Notes: generated from the letters alone by a model not told the origin. 64,000 bases of DNA from Paenibacillus kribbensis (GCF_002240415.1 NZ_CP020028.1:2877501-2941500); one strand, 5' to 3'. Positions 17,604 to 28,700 are shown, counted from the stretch's first letter. Numbers and translations: made by a program.

Positions 17604-17879
17604 TTTTATTCTTAAATGTCTGCGCTTTGCTCTTATATAACTGCAGGTAATCTCAACGGAGTAGGCCTATACCCTTCAATACCTTACAATTTAATAATAA
17701 CAAAGGAAGCTAACCTCTCCTATCATCTATTCTTAACGAAATCACTTACCAAACTTAAGAATCCAATGCGAATGTTTACAATAGCTAACGAAAAACACCT
17801 CCAAGGCATCTCCATATCTTACGACACGGTAGGTTGCTCTTGAAGGTGTTTGGATTTCCTCACCGCTTCTTTGCTCTCT
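17604..17879. other. Intergenic region with a large inverted repeat
   Basis: The 377 bases between the PTS gene and the methyltransferase hold the cre sites (separate entry), no convincing gene, and a long-loop inverted repeat: AACACCT at 17794-17800 pairs with AGGTGTT at 17844-17850, helped by CAAG/CTTG just inside. It lies just past the methyltransferase stop and may form its terminator, though no T-run follows. Confidence 0.4.
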
Positions 17880-18656
17880 CTAAGCGGTTTTCTTGATGGC
17901 GACGATACGCAATCGACTTGTGTCTACTGTCCATTGTCCTCCCTGCACCAGATGCGGCTTAACCTTTGCCTCGATGGCGCGGTAGATCAGCACTTTGTCT
18001 GTGGATGTGACGTCCGGGAAGAAATAATCGGCAAACCCGTCAAGCCAGCTGCGAAGCCCTGCATCGCCCTTGAGCGGAGTGGGCCTATCAAAGTGCTGAG
18101 CCAACGTAACGCGGAAACCAATCTGCTCCAGCAAACTGGTGTATTCACCAATGGTGGGAAAATACCACGGACTTCGGCCCTCCCACGCATAACCATGTGC
18201 CTCCAGCTCCTCTTTTATAGCAGCAGTCAGTACGGCGACATTACCGCTGCCTGCGAATTCGGCTACGAATCGTCCTTCCTCCCGAAGGGCCAGCCAGATG
18301 GAGCGGGCGACAGCCGCAGCATCCTTGATCCAGTGCAAAGCTGCATTGGAAAACACAGCGTCAAAGGGGGCATCCGTTCGGTAATGACAAGCATTTTCTA
18401 CCTGAAAATGTAGTTCAGGGTACTTCTGTCTGGCCCGTCTCACCATCTCATCAGACAGATCAATACCTGTGGGAATCGCTCCGGCGGCTGCCATCTTGGC
18501 GGTCAAATCTCCATTCCCGCAGCCTACGTCCAGGATTCGCTCTCCGCGTTGAGGCTGCAGCAAGGATAAGACACCCTCTTCTAACTTGGCGACAAAACCC
18601 AACTTATCATTATACGCTTCCGGGTTTCCGTGATGGGTAAAGGGTTCGCTACACAT
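17880..18656 (-). CDS. Class I SAM-dependent methyltransferase (Tam-like)
   Basis: A 258-residue cytosolic methyltransferase. The SAM site I-L-D-V-G-C-G-N-G-D-L-T is followed by I-D-L-S-D-E-M (acidic loop) and F-D-A-V-F-S-N-A-A-L-H-W-I (motif for UbiE/trans-aconitate methyltransferase-like enzymes). The acceptor is not readable; trans-aconitate 2-methyltransferase is the closest well-known relative by motif. I start at the ATG at 18656, preceded by AAAGGAGA; the upstream in-frame ATG at 18689 has no ribosome site. It stands alone. Confidence 0.82.
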   Translation of the reverse strand: MCSEPFTHHGNPEAYNDKLGFVAKLEEGVLSLLQPQRGERILDVGCGNGDLTAKMAAAGAIPTGIDLSDEMVRRARQKYPELHFQVENACHYRTDAPFDAVFSNAALHWIKDAAAVARSIWLALREEGRFVAEFAGSGNVAVLTAAIKEELEAHGYAWEGRSPWYFPTIGEYTSLLEQIGFRVTLAQHFDRPTPLKGDAGLRSWLDGFADYFFPDVTSTDKVLIYRAIEAKVKPHLVQGGQWTVDTSRLRIVAIKKTA

Positions 18657-19027
18657 AGACTCGATCTCCTTTTTGTAAGAGTGCTTCAAATACTTTCAAT
18701 ATAATTTTCTTCTCCCTCTGTTTTTAATCACAGATATTATATATCTATGATAACCTCGATATAAACAGACTGTCAAGAAGCTTAGCCACATATCAATACC
18801 AAGATCGATTATAAAAACATCTTTAATACAGAATAAACAGCTGCCCTCCAAACAGCTGGCACAAAGGTATGCCGGTAATTATAGTCTATCTCGCCTCTTA
18901 AGCGTTTTGTGAGCTCAAACATTCGTTTAAAAAAGCCTGAATTAATGAGCAGAGCTTGACCCCACTGAATATGTGTTGTCAGGCTCTTCATTATCCAAAA
19001 TATTCTGTTGCGTTCTCATTCACTCAT
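18657..19027. other. Intergenic region with a terminator for the YjjG-like gene
   Basis: The 371 bases hold a minus-strand hairpin AGCCTGA ... TCAGGCT (arms 18979-18985 and 18934-18940) with a long loop, followed by six T. It fits a terminator for the nucleotidase gene at 19028, although the 38-base loop is unusually large. A 60-codon frame at 18809-18991 overlaps the hairpin and is not convincing. An AT-rich palindromic patch (AGATATTATATATCT, near 18730) may belong to the methyltransferase promoter. Confidence 0.4.
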
Positions 19028-19750
19028 CTAGATTTTAGGTGCTGTAAGATTCAACACATGGCCTTCTGAAATTACAATATTCGCTAGTTCCATCAAGCTT
19101 TTTATTTCAAAAGTTGGTTGAATTCCAGATGTGTTTGCTTTCCCGGCAGGGTTGAACCAGCAGGTATCAATTCCGTAATTGTTCCCTCCCTGGATATCCG
19201 CAGTTAGCGAATCACCGACCATGAGAACCTTGCTTTTATCCGAAACGGCCAGCTTTGTAAATGCATATTCAAAAATAGCGGCTTGTGGCTTTTGGCAACC
19301 CACTTCCTCGGAAATAATCACCTCTTCAAACACATGACTCAACGGTGAAAGCTGAATTCGGGAGGTTTGCACCTCCTTGATCCCGTTCGTAATGATCGCC
19401 AACCGACAGTTGGACAGCAGCTCACATATTTCAACCGCTCCGTCAATCAAAAAGGCTCCTTCACCCAAATAACGTAAATAAGCAGCACTAAAAGCATCTG
19501 GATTGAAATCCAGCTCATGAGCAGCAAACAATCGCTTGAACCTCTCCACTCGCAGCTCCGCCGAAGTAATATGTCCTTCCTCTGCTTCCCTCCACAGCGT
19601 ACTATTGATTTCATCATAGCTGGCCTTATACTCTGTAGCCCCTTGTGGCAAGCCGAATTGGGTAAACGTATGATGTAGCGCATGACGCTCTGCCTTTTTA
19701 AAATCAAATAGTGTATCATCGACATCAAATAAAATAACTTCGTATTTCAT
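19028..19750 (-). CDS. HAD-family nucleotidase, YjjG/YfnB type
   Basis: A 240-residue cytoplasmic hydrolase of HAD subfamily IA. Motif I F-D-V-D-D-T (residues 8-13) carries the nucleophile, motif II is I-I-T-N-G, the Lys is in G-C-Q-K-P, and motif IV is M-V-G-D-S-L-T-A-D-I-Q-G. The Q-x-S-R and N-x-G-I-D-T-C-W-F-N-P pattern is typical of YjjG/YfnB 'house-cleaning' pyrimidine nucleotidases, which remove damaged nucleoside monophosphates. Start at 19750 follows GGAGG; four codons upstream are also open. Confidence 0.85.
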   Translation of the reverse strand: MKYEVILFDVDDTLFDFKKAERHALHHTFTQFGLPQGATEYKASYDEINSTLWREAEEGHITSAELRVERFKRLFAAHELDFNPDAFSAAYLRYLGEGAFLIDGAVEICELLSNCRLAIITNGIKEVQTSRIQLSPLSHVFEEVIISEEVGCQKPQAAIFEYAFTKLAVSDKSKVLMVGDSLTADIQGGNNYGIDTCWFNPAGKANTSGIQPTFEIKSLMELANIVISEGHVLNLTAPKI

Positions 19751-19829
19751 GATTACCTCCATGTCATTACCTCGCTATATTACTCACACAATATTATCCG
19801 GCTTACTGCCCTGCTGGAAGCATCAAATG

Positions 19830-19865
19830 CCGGGAGCAAACTAAAAATGCAGTTTGATCTCCCGG
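19830..19865. terminator. Long hairpin downstream of the MFS gene
   Basis: CCGGGAG-CAAACT-8-AGTTTG-at-CTCCCGG: 13 paired positions. It lies about 100 nt beyond the MFS stop and about 80 nt upstream of the nucleotidase start; no T-run, so it could also be a leader element. Confidence 0.4.
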
Positions 19866-19968
19866 TTATTATACAGAACCTGGTTGAGCCGTCAAGTCAC
19901 GGCCCATAGCAGAGCCAGAGTATTTTCATAATTACGTGCCTATCCAGCCTAGTGATGCAGTCCCCTCC

Positions 19969-21180
19969 TCAATGTTTCTTTTCAGTGAAGAAGTAAAGCA
20001 GCGATAAAAGTGGTAAAACAGTCCCAATGAGTGCTGTGAAAGACCAGCCGCTATAGGCATAAGCCCATCCTCCCAATGAAGAGCCAACAGCTCCCCCAAT
20101 AAAGAATATGGACATGAAAAGACCGTTCAGGCGACCTCTCGCCTCACTCCCCAATGAATAAATGGCACGCTGTCCAAGGACAAGATTTCCTGATACAGCC
20201 ATATCGAGCGTAATCGCAGAAATGAAAAGGATGACGAGGGCTACCATTGAATGGTCTTGAAACAAATAGATCAGCAAAAAAGAGAGCGCAGCTATGACCA
20301 TAGCTAATCCGGTCAATAAATGGGTCCAACCCTTATCCGCCAGCTTCCCGGCAATCGGCGCCGCGACTGCCCCGCCTACTCCAACTAATGCGAACAATGC
20401 GATACCTTGCTGAGACATCCCGAAATCGTGTGCCAACCGTAAAGGAGCTGTTGTCCAAAAAAGGCTGAATGCTCCGAATAAGCAGGCTTGATAAAAGGCA
20501 CGACGACGCAATACAGGTGTTTGTTTGAAAAGAACGCCCAATGAGAAAATTAATTTACCATAGTTCACCGTAGGCGAAGGCTTCCGTTCAGGAAGAGCAC
20601 GCGACAACAGAATGATCAGTAGCGTGGTAATAACGGCCGATAAGGAAAATACAGCCTGCCAGCCCCAAAGACTGGTGACTAAGCTTGCGACCGGCCGGGC
20701 AAACATAATTCCGAGCAAAAGTCCGCTCATCACGTTCCCTACCACGCGGCCACGCTGCTCTTCCGCTGCCAGATAGGTGGCATAAGGCACCAGGATTTGG
20801 GCCACCACTGAGCCCAATCCAATAAACAGCGATGCGATTAAAAACAGCGCTCCGTTCGGAGCAAACGTTGCCGTCAGCAGCGCACATACCACAACTGCCA
20901 AAGCGACAACCGCCAGACGACGATTCTCAATGATGTCGCTGAGCGGGACGATAAACAGCAGTCCTGCAACGTAACCGATTTGGGTCAAGGTGACGATTAA
21001 TCCGGCTGCTGCTGAAGAAAGCCCCATTGCGGCACCGATAGGACCCACCAGTGTTTGGGCATAATACAGGTTAGCGACGATAAGACCGCATGCGGATGCC
21101 AACAGCAGCATCATCCAACGTGAAATGCCTTTGCTCTCTTTGAATACACTCTCTTTGAATACACTTTTTTGCATGATCAT
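19969..21180 (-). CDS. MFS efflux transporter, 12 helices
   Basis: A 403-residue proton-driven exporter of the major facilitator superfamily. It has twelve hydrophobic helices, a motif-A-like loop L-S-D-I-I-E-N-R-R between helices 2 and 3, and a similar one in the second half (G-K-L-A-D-K-G). The pattern N-L-Y-Y-A-Q-T-L near helix 1 recalls YgaY/NepI-type drug or purine-nucleoside exporters; the substrate is unknown. Translation may start at the ATG at 21180 or the third codon (21174); GGAG suits both. It is divergent from a TetR regulator and three operator copies fill the gap. Confidence 0.85.
   Translation of the reverse strand: MIMQKSVFKESVFKESKGISRWMMLLLASACGLIVANLYYAQTLVGPIGAAMGLSSAAAGLIVTLTQIGYVAGLLFIVPLSDIIENRRLAVVALAVVVCALLTATFAPNGALFLIASLFIGLGSVVAQILVPYATYLAAEEQRGRVVGNVMSGLLLGIMFARPVASLVTSLWGWQAVFSLSAVITTLLIILLSRALPERKPSPTVNYGKLIFSLGVLFKQTPVLRRRAFYQACLFGAFSLFWTTAPLRLAHDFGMSQQGIALFALVGVGGAVAAPIAGKLADKGWTHLLTGLAMVIAALSFLLIYLFQDHSMVALVILFISAITLDMAVSGNLVLGQRAIYSLGSEARGRLNGLFMSIFFIGGAVGSSLGGWAYAYSGWSFTALIGTVLPLLSLLYFFTEKKH
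21136..21165. repeat. Perfect 15-bp tandem duplication in the MFS gene
   Basis: CTCTTTGAATACACT occurs twice head to tail and encodes V-F-K-E-S repeated in the cytoplasmic N-terminal tail. The insertion keeps the frame. Confidence 0.9.
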
Positions 21181-21252
21181 CCTTCTCCTCTTTTTGTTTT
21201 TTTGAATGAACGCAGGACAACTTGATTAGCATGGCTGTCATCCAAAATTTAA

Positions 21253-21372
21253 ATACTAAACGTTCAGTTCATTAATTCGATAAACAAATAATATACTGAA
21301 CGTATCGTTTTGTAAATAGGCAATTTTGTTTTCTTTTAATTCGAATGTTTAGTATACTGAACGTACCGTTTT
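21253..21372. promoter_or_regulatory. Three TetR-type operator copies between MFS and tetR
   Basis: TATACTGAACGTATCGTTTT (21292-21311) and TATACTGAACGTACCGTTTT (21353-21372) are near-identical, and TACTAAACGTTCAGTTC (21253-21269) is a related inverted copy. They cover the control regions of both divergent genes, which fits repression of the pump and autoregulation. Confidence 0.6.
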
Positions 21373-21392
21373 TATTTGAGGAGAGGATTTTT

Positions 21393-21971
21393 ATGGAGCG
21401 CAAAAGAGGACGTCCACGGAATGTTGAAACGCAAAAGTCTATACTATCCGCTTCCTATGATTTGTTGTTGGAGGGTGGTTTTGGCGCAGTTACCGTGGAA
21501 AAAATTGCGGAACACGCCGGAGTCAGCAAGGCCACGATTTATAAATGGTGGCCGAATAAGGCCGCTGTTGTCATAGATGGCTTCCTGGCTGCGGCTGCGG
21601 AAAGGCTGCCCATACCGGACACAGGCTCGGCTTTTCAAGACTTACTCATCCACGCTACCAATGTCACTCGATTTATGCTCAGCCGTGAGGGAAAAATCAT
21701 TGCGGAATTGATTGGTGAAGGCCAGTTTGATGCAGGACTGGCAGAGGCATATCAGACCCGATATATCCATCCTCGCCGACTTGAGGCCAGACAGCTTTTG
21801 GAACGGGGAGTTCGGAGTGGGGAATTAAAGGGGAATCTTGATATCGAATTAAGTATTGATCTCATATACGGACCCATTTTCTATCGCTTACTGGTTACCG
21901 GGGGGCCTTTGGACGATGCGTATATAGAACATTTAATGAACTCTGCATTTCAAGGAATTAAAGCGGAATGA
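21393..21971 (+). CDS. TetR/AcrR-family repressor
   Basis: A 192-residue repressor. The N-terminal helix-turn-helix reads V-T-V-E-K-I-A-E-H-A-G-V-S-K-A-T-I-Y-K-W-W, and the C-terminal part is a helical ligand pocket of the TetR_C (YcdC/AcrR-like) type. The ATG at 21393 is preceded by GAGGAGAGG; the 16 codons before it cover the operator and are not used. It probably represses the divergent MFS pump until a toxic ligand binds. Confidence 0.9.
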   Translation: MERKRGRPRNVETQKSILSASYDLLLEGGFGAVTVEKIAEHAGVSKATIYKWWPNKAAVVIDGFLAAAAERLPIPDTGSAFQDLLIHATNVTRFMLSREGKIIAELIGEGQFDAGLAEAYQTRYIHPRRLEARQLLERGVRSGELKGNLDIELSIDLIYGPIFYRLLVTGGPLDDAYIEHLMNSAFQGIKAE

Positions 21972-22069
21972 GCGGGAGATACGCACATCTTCATTCGCAA
22001 TGATGAATCAAAAGGATAGCAGTTCTTCCAGTCTCCTGAGAGATGCTATCCTTTAAAGTGTTTTTCAGC

Positions 22070-24439
22070 TTATTTGTTGAAGTTGATGGAAATTTCATAC
22101 ACGGGAACGATGCTGACAGAAAGGATATCGGCAATGGACTGCTCTGCCGTCTCATTCCAACCAGCCATGGTTGTATTACTGTTGACCACTGTACCTTTGC
22201 GGATCGGTGAAACGTACAGATACATGCCATGCTCCACTAAACGTTCCTCGAATTGCTTCAAACCGATTTCCCAAGCTGTATCGTTGCAAAAGTTATCATT
22301 GATCAGCTCGCCTTTGATGAAGGCATATCCAATATCACCTGTATAATGAATACACAGCAGCGCTTCCTTCAATCCTGTAAAAGCATTCCTTGCAAAGTCG
22401 AGTGTGGCTCGTTCGTTATTTATCTTGGTAAACTCATAATTGACTTCTTTTGCAGGCGCTTTCAAGCTGTACGTCTTGAATAGTCCCTCTTGGGCAATTC
22501 CGATCAGCTCTCCACCCTTTATCGATGCAAAAGAATCCTCAAAAGCCGGAAAAACACTCATGACAACCGTATGTTGGTTAGTTGACTCCAGCTTCAACTC
22601 TTCTCCGTCCTCGTACACAAGCAGATTGGCATCTGTAAATACAGCTCTTTCTCTGCCGTGCAGCTTTACTTTCCAGAAATACAAGCTTTGCTGACTTGTC
22701 ATCGTATAGATCATTATTTTGGGACCATGAATAGGTTCAAGCTGAATCAGACTAGACTCCGAACCAGCGACTTCAACAACGGTCCATTCTCCAAGCTGAT
22801 TACAGTTTCCCTTATCTACCGTCACTTTTTTGATGCCTTCCGATTGTAACGCATACGAGCCCTTCATCCCTTCCGGGATATAGAAAAAATAATATTCCTC
22901 CCCATCTACCTCCATTTTCGTAATCAGCTGTGCCGTGGCGTACTTGAGTGTTATACCGCCAAGGTCAAAATTAAACGGCAGGATGGCAAAGCTGTCTTTT
23001 CCCAGTGTTAATTCGCCTTGATGCGGAAATGTAATGGTTTCTCCCGGCAGATCAACACTGACATTAAAATCCTCCAGGTTGTGAGTATCCACATGATCCT
23101 GGAAGTTATTTAGAAATAAAAAGCCTGCTCCCTTATGCGATCGGACGGCATAACGCAACGTTTTTACGTCATAAGGGTCCATTTGGGATGTGTCTGCTGG
23201 CAACCGTGTTTTGGTGCATGAAAAAAGCTTTTGGAACGTAGATAAAAAGTAATGCTGTAGTTTGGTTCGCTTATACGATTCTCTGACCTGACCAAATTCT
23301 CCAATCATGGCGTTGAAGTCATAAGATATTTTGGGCGTAGCCAAATCGTTGGTATATGGATTCAGTTTGCCCTTTGGATTCGAACCGCCATGGTACATAT
23401 AATAACCGATCAGATTGCAGCCTTCCCCTACCTTCATCACCGTCATAGCTGGAACGCTATTATACGGAAATGCAAAACGATATTTATAGAACTGCACCAT
23501 GCCGCCACCCATCTCGCAACACGCATATGGGTAAGTTTCCGGCAGATAACAAGGCTCAAAATCATAGCTGCTCGGAATGTTGTTATTATGTTTATCCCGG
23601 AAAATGTACTCCGGTGTGGCCGGATGCTCCGTTAAATTAGCTACACGTCCTTCCTCATAATAAATCCAGGGCCAATACGCATACCCACCCCATAATGGCA
23701 GCATATCCGGTACCGGAGTCGACGCACCTCCCCAAGCTGTACAGGTGTAAATCGGCGTATCCATTCCTGCCTTCAGCGCCATCTCCTTCAGCTTTAGCAT
23801 ATGAGCGTTGCCATCCCTTCCACTGCTCACCCACATATTGTTGATGCCTACCGTCAGGCCCCACTGGGCTGAGGAATGCTGGTGTTCGTTTTCGATCTGG
23901 GTTCCAATCACAGGACCGCCGTCCTTGTACAGCAATCCTTGCACCTGCACCCCGATTTCCTGATACAGTTGGTGCACATAAGCAAGATAGCCTTCATCAT
24001 TAGAGCGTACCTCAAAGGGACGACCAAATAACCAATCCGGAAGACCGCCGTTCCGTATCTCGCCGTGGCAAAAAGGACCGATGCGTATAATGACGTATAA
24101 ACGGTGTTTGGCACACAGTTCAATGAACCGGCGCAAATCTTTGTTGCCTTCCCATTCGAACACCCCTTCGACCTCTTCATGCAGATTCCAGAAAATATAC
24201 GTCGCAATGATGTTGACACCGCCCATTTTGATCTTTACAATCTCGTCTTCCCAATACTGTTCATGGTAACGGGAAAAATGAAACTCACCGCAAATCCCAA
24301 AAAACGGCTCGTCGTCTTTCTCCATATAATAATTGGTAAAGCTAATCGACTCTCCTAAGGGATTGATTCCACCCAGAGGGATATGCCCACTGTAAATGTG
24401 CTTGTGATCATTTTCGACGATAATTCGATAATTTTTCAT
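22070..24439 (-). CDS. GH35-like beta-galactosidase
   Basis: A 789-residue enzyme without signal peptide. The N-terminal barrel has G-E-F-H-F-S-R-Y, the acid/base region G-T-Q-I-E-N-E-H and a second conserved Glu in C-C-E-M-G-G-G, matching the two-Glu plan of family 35 beta-galactosidases; C-terminal beta domains follow. It would remove terminal beta-galactose from imported oligosaccharides. The ATG at 24439 follows AGAGGTG. It is the third gene of a minus-strand operon with the cellulase-like and DUF5107-TPR genes, 24 nt after the former. Confidence 0.8.
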   Translation of the reverse strand: MKNYRIIVENDHKHIYSGHIPLGGINPLGESISFTNYYMEKDDEPFFGICGEFHFSRYHEQYWEDEIVKIKMGGVNIIATYIFWNLHEEVEGVFEWEGNKDLRRFIELCAKHRLYVIIRIGPFCHGEIRNGGLPDWLFGRPFEVRSNDEGYLAYVHQLYQEIGVQVQGLLYKDGGPVIGTQIENEHQHSSAQWGLTVGINNMWVSSGRDGNAHMLKLKEMALKAGMDTPIYTCTAWGGASTPVPDMLPLWGGYAYWPWIYYEEGRVANLTEHPATPEYIFRDKHNNNIPSSYDFEPCYLPETYPYACCEMGGGMVQFYKYRFAFPYNSVPAMTVMKVGEGCNLIGYYMYHGGSNPKGKLNPYTNDLATPKISYDFNAMIGEFGQVRESYKRTKLQHYFLSTFQKLFSCTKTRLPADTSQMDPYDVKTLRYAVRSHKGAGFLFLNNFQDHVDTHNLEDFNVSVDLPGETITFPHQGELTLGKDSFAILPFNFDLGGITLKYATAQLITKMEVDGEEYYFFYIPEGMKGSYALQSEGIKKVTVDKGNCNQLGEWTVVEVAGSESSLIQLEPIHGPKIMIYTMTSQQSLYFWKVKLHGRERAVFTDANLLVYEDGEELKLESTNQHTVVMSVFPAFEDSFASIKGGELIGIAQEGLFKTYSLKAPAKEVNYEFTKINNERATLDFARNAFTGLKEALLCIHYTGDIGYAFIKGELINDNFCNDTAWEIGLKQFEERLVEHGMYLYVSPIRKGTVVNSNTTMAGWNETAEQSIADILSVSIVPVYEISINFNK

Positions 24440-24463
24440 AAAGAGCACCTCTCCACATGAAAG

Positions 24464-25765
24464 TCAAACCTGGCGACACGATGCCGAGTCGAGAATAAAG
24501 TTGTTCCACTTTCGCTGCCATGCGATATCGTTCCAGAATGGATGATGCGGCGCGCAGTTTGAGCACAAGGTCATTCCCCAGAAGCCAAGCGACATGCCTT
24601 TGCGCAGGGCATATTCAGCAATGAACTTGCCGACAGGCCCTTCCTCAAAGCTGGCAAAAAGCGGCGTATAACCAACGTATCCTTCCCCAATGACAATAGG
24701 CATACCGGAATGACGAGTCCATTCGTAAATTTCCTCCAGTCGCAAGTCTGCCTTTTGCAGCATCGCCATTTTATGATCACTGTACCGGTCATACAAAAAC
24801 AAATCCCACTGCTCAGGATCTACCCAGTCATGCAAATAAATTAGCTTCATGCCAACCGGGTTGCCCTCCATGCGCCATTCCTGTCCTGCAGGCAATGTCC
24901 ATTCCTCAAAGGGAGGGGCATCCTCTCGCAGCAAGGATTGAGCAAAGCTGTTTGGAAAAGGAACTTTCTCATCATTCAGTCCGGCGCGATCCATTAATTC
25001 ATTCAGTACACCTTTCAAATAGAGGTGAAAATGGGCCACCTGCATATTCCGCGCTACATACGCCTTCGGATAGGCTTCGTTCAGCGTATAGCTCGCCGTT
25101 ATCAGGACATCGGGATGACGTTCTCTCAGAAAAGAAATGGCCTCCTCCACATAAGGCTGCATGGCTTTTACAAGCGCCGCAGTATCCGATGCTGCAATGC
25201 CTTGAACTGTACCAACAGCTGTCAGCTGCCCAAACTCCACCTCGTTATGCAGCTCTGCATACACGATCTGGCTTGTATAACCTTCGTCCTTGACAAAGCG
25301 AATGAGTTGATCCATGGATCGTGCAATGGCCATAAACCGGTCCTGCGGTGGAATAGCAGCCAGTTCGTCGCGCAGTGCAGGATGAGCCAGAAAGCTGGGG
25401 CTCTGCTGGTACTCCCAGGAGGACAGAATAATATAGCAGCCATGCTTTTTCGCCTGTCTGAATAGCTCCAGCAGGTGGGCATGACCGTCCAGTTCGGCCC
25501 CGCCCCGGCAATTGTACCAACGCGTGCGCTGTCCGACTGTTCCGAGATTGCCAAACTTTAACGGTCCTGGCCGTTTCCCCTCCGCTGTAAACAGCATAAA
25601 CGGCATCGCACATATACGAATGGTATTATAGCCCCGGTCTACAGCCTCCTGAAAACGAGCCGCAAGATCGTGATAAGGCTCTCCCGGCAAAGTCATCGTA
25701 TACCAGGAGAAATCCCACATGGTAATCGTTAGTTTCCGTGGCAGATTTTCCATTGGATCGCTCAT
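24464..25765 (-). CDS. Clan GH-A cellulase-like glycosidase
   Basis: A 433-residue cytoplasmic TIM-barrel protein annotated in relatives as 'sugar-binding cellulase-like'. The expected clan GH-A catalytic pair is visible: acid/base in A-E-L-H-N-E-V-E-F and nucleophile in V-I-G-E-G-Y-V-G. The start W-D-F-S-W-Y and I-R-I-C-A-M-P-F fit strands 1 and 2 of the barrel. Family number and substrate are not certain. Its ATG overlaps the stop of the DUF5107 gene (ATGA), so the two are translationally coupled. Confidence 0.75.
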   Translation of the reverse strand: MSDPMENLPRKLTITMWDFSWYTMTLPGEPYHDLAARFQEAVDRGYNTIRICAMPFMLFTAEGKRPGPLKFGNLGTVGQRTRWYNCRGGAELDGHAHLLELFRQAKKHGCYIILSSWEYQQSPSFLAHPALRDELAAIPPQDRFMAIARSMDQLIRFVKDEGYTSQIVYAELHNEVEFGQLTAVGTVQGIAASDTAALVKAMQPYVEEAISFLRERHPDVLITASYTLNEAYPKAYVARNMQVAHFHLYLKGVLNELMDRAGLNDEKVPFPNSFAQSLLREDAPPFEEWTLPAGQEWRMEGNPVGMKLIYLHDWVDPEQWDLFLYDRYSDHKMAMLQKADLRLEEIYEWTRHSGMPIVIGEGYVGYTPLFASFEEGPVGKFIAEYALRKGMSLGFWGMTLCSNCAPHHPFWNDIAWQRKWNNFILDSASCRQV

Positions 25766-28700
25766 CCGAGGGTTCCTCCTTCGTTCGTTGTCATGATAAG
25801 GTCATTTGGCTTCAAATGAATCAGCGCTCCTTGATGGTGCGGTTCCAGCTGCAATACAAATTCAAAATGATGCTCAGCTTCCTGCTGCTGCCCCAGACCC
25901 AGTAAACCCAATGCTTTCATATAATTGCAATGTATCCGGTTACGCATATTCAGGTCGTCTTCAAAAACGAGGAAATCAGGTAGAGAAACTGCAAAATAAT
26001 CAATTTTTACATCATCAAACAGATGTTTGTCTGCATAATCTATGAGTTTGTTGAAGCGACTGCGTGCTTCCTTTGTCTGACCAAGCAGCTGTCTGGCCAA
26101 GCCCTGATAGAAGATCATTTCTGGCGGCTGATCGTTATAATAGATCGCGCTGGCAGGCTCTTCAAGTCCCAGTGAAGCTACGGTGAATGACTCACGTGCT
26201 TCATTCTCTTTTCCCAGCTTCCTATAGGCGCAGCCCAAATAATAATAAATATGGTTCTCCTGCGCCCCGTGCAGCTTGCCTTCTCCCAGATTTTCCGGAT
26301 ACAGAAGCGCTTGCTTGAGCCTTTCTACAGCCTGATCGAACTTGCCTGTTTGCAGGTCAATCTTGGCCAGCTCCACCATGGCCAGCACATATTGGCTGGT
26401 CACCTTCCCCTCCCCGCCCTCCCAGGGATGGAATATCCGCTGCTTCAATAGTAATGATGCTGTTTCATATTGCCCCAGTGTATTATGAAGCGTTACATAC
26501 TCCAGATAAAGATCGTCACGCCGTGTGACTACGTCCAGATGTGCTGCGAGCATGTTCAGTCTTGCCTCCGGTTGCACGCTGACTTTCTTGTATAACTGAT
26601 CAAGCTCATACAGGATGCGGGCATCGGTGCGATTACAGTCAAATGCCTTTTCCAGCGCTTGTCGTGCCTTCTCCGGCTGACCTAATTTATTAAAATACCC
26701 TAAAGCAAGATTCCGGTGAACCACGGAAAAGGTAGAATCAGTCGTCCGTGATGCTTCCCAGGCAGCGATTGCATCGGTGTACCGTTTTTTGTCATACAGC
26801 CAATTTCCCAAATAATAGCGGGCTCGCGCATCATCTTGGTTCATACGAATGGCAAACTCCAATGCATCAAGCTCAAGCAAGCTGTTCGGAAAACAATAGT
26901 CGGGTGGTGTGGCGGCGGCCAAGACGAGAGCTCTGTTCGAATCCTGCGACCGCCCCAACTGCGCGCAGCAGTAGGCTTGCACATAATGCACCATAGGATA
27001 ATTTCGTGCCTGTGCTGGAGCATCCTCCAGCACATCAACTGCTTCCTCATACAAACCTGCTGCTGCATAATCCGCTGCTACCGCCATATAATTATGTGCA
27101 TCGCTGCGCATCAGTTTGAATAGCTCGGCGGTCACTTCCGTTGCAACGGCTGCTCGCCCCAGTGCTTGAAGTGACAGTATCATTTCATGATAAGCGGTGA
27201 AATCGGTCATATCCAGTTGAAGTGTTTCTTCGCAAAAGCGTAAGGCCGCATCATGTTGATCAAGTTTCCGCAGCAGTGCCGCTTTCAGATTGCGCACCTT
27301 GTAGTTGCGGGAATTGCGAATAAGCGACCGCTCCGTCAGCTCAAGAGCTTCTTCATAGTCGCCTTTTTCGCATGCAATTTGAGCAAGTAGGAAGTAGCCC
27401 GCGTCTTGCCAGGCCGCCGACCAAACCGATTTGTAAAAAGCGGAGTATGCTTCCTCAAGTCGCCCCTGATGCTTGAGTGACAAGCCAAGTTGATAGAAAA
27501 CCTCTCCGTCATAAGGGTTCGAATTCCGTGTTGTTAAGCGTATCATCGCCTGACGAAAGTGCTTTTCGCTTTCGCTATATAGTCCCCGGCGTAGAAGCAA
27601 TGTACCGTAGGCGATATGAATTCGGCTGTCCTCGCTGTCCCTATTCAGTCCTTCTGTATAATAGGCTTCCGGTTCAAAGGTGGCATGCCGGTATTGCTCC
27701 AGATGCTGGCCAGCCAGGTACAATTCTTCATTTGTTTTTATTTGGGCGGGCTCAGGCAACGGTGATGCCGCATCCGGCAATGGCTCTACTTTCGGTTTCT
27801 GCGGCTGGTAGCTGATCAGCAATCGTCCATTCTCATCTCTAACCGTTAATTGAAGTTCATGATCCTCGTCCTCCGCTGCAATCGTTACTTGCTTGGCAAA
27901 GGTGTGCTCCGGGGCCAAATGAACCAATTCTTGAAGATAAACCCTACGCGGGCTGCAAAGTTCGACAAGTACGTTTGGAAACGGCGAAGTCACATAGACC
28001 AAAACTTCTGCCAGTTCTGCGGTCCGGTCAATTTCGAGATTTACGGCTGCATGAATTGAAGCGTTTTTCACGACACCGATATTTTTGTAGGGCATAAAAT
28101 ATTGGCTGAATGACTTTTCCTCATAGGGATGAAGCCAAGAAAAATCAGGTTGGTTGTCTGTATAGACTCCGGTCATCAACTCAATATACGGCCCGTCTTC
28201 ATCTGTCAGATTGCGATCCCACGCCTTGCCAAATTCACCCTTGCCCCACGTCCACTGTTTTTTGCCCGGTGAGATATGATGGTTCGCTACATGCAGCAGT
28301 CCTGCCTGCAGTGCATGGTCATATCCGCCTACAAAATTGTAGTCCGATTTATAGGCCATGTACGAGGTGGGGACCGGTATATTTTTATATCTGGAGATGT
28401 CTACACCCTCGGAATAGTCCATTTTGTAATAGATGCCAGTAGCTATTGGAAAACGAGACACATCCCGCTTCCCGTGATCCAACACGGCAGTAACATCTGG
28501 AGGAAACACGGATTGAGTATGCTCATTTACCGCTACAGCCGGATTGGCCCACCACAAGAATGTTTGCGGCTCCGGGGTAGGGTTATACAATTGAACCTTG
28601 ATCTCGATGTAAGCCCTGTTCGGGTGCAACATAAAGCCAGCAGCCATTTTTGTGCCATACATTCGGTCAATCTCGCTGACCCATGCTGTTGCGCTCCCAT

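Noticed and set aside
17503-17640. LicT-type antiterminator (RAT) hairpin before the PTS gene
   Set aside because: I looked for the paired RAT/terminator structure and saw only cre-like sites.
18809-18991. Minus-strand frame of 60 codons
   Set aside because: It overlaps the terminator-like hairpin of the nucleotidase gene, has no start signal and matches no family I know.
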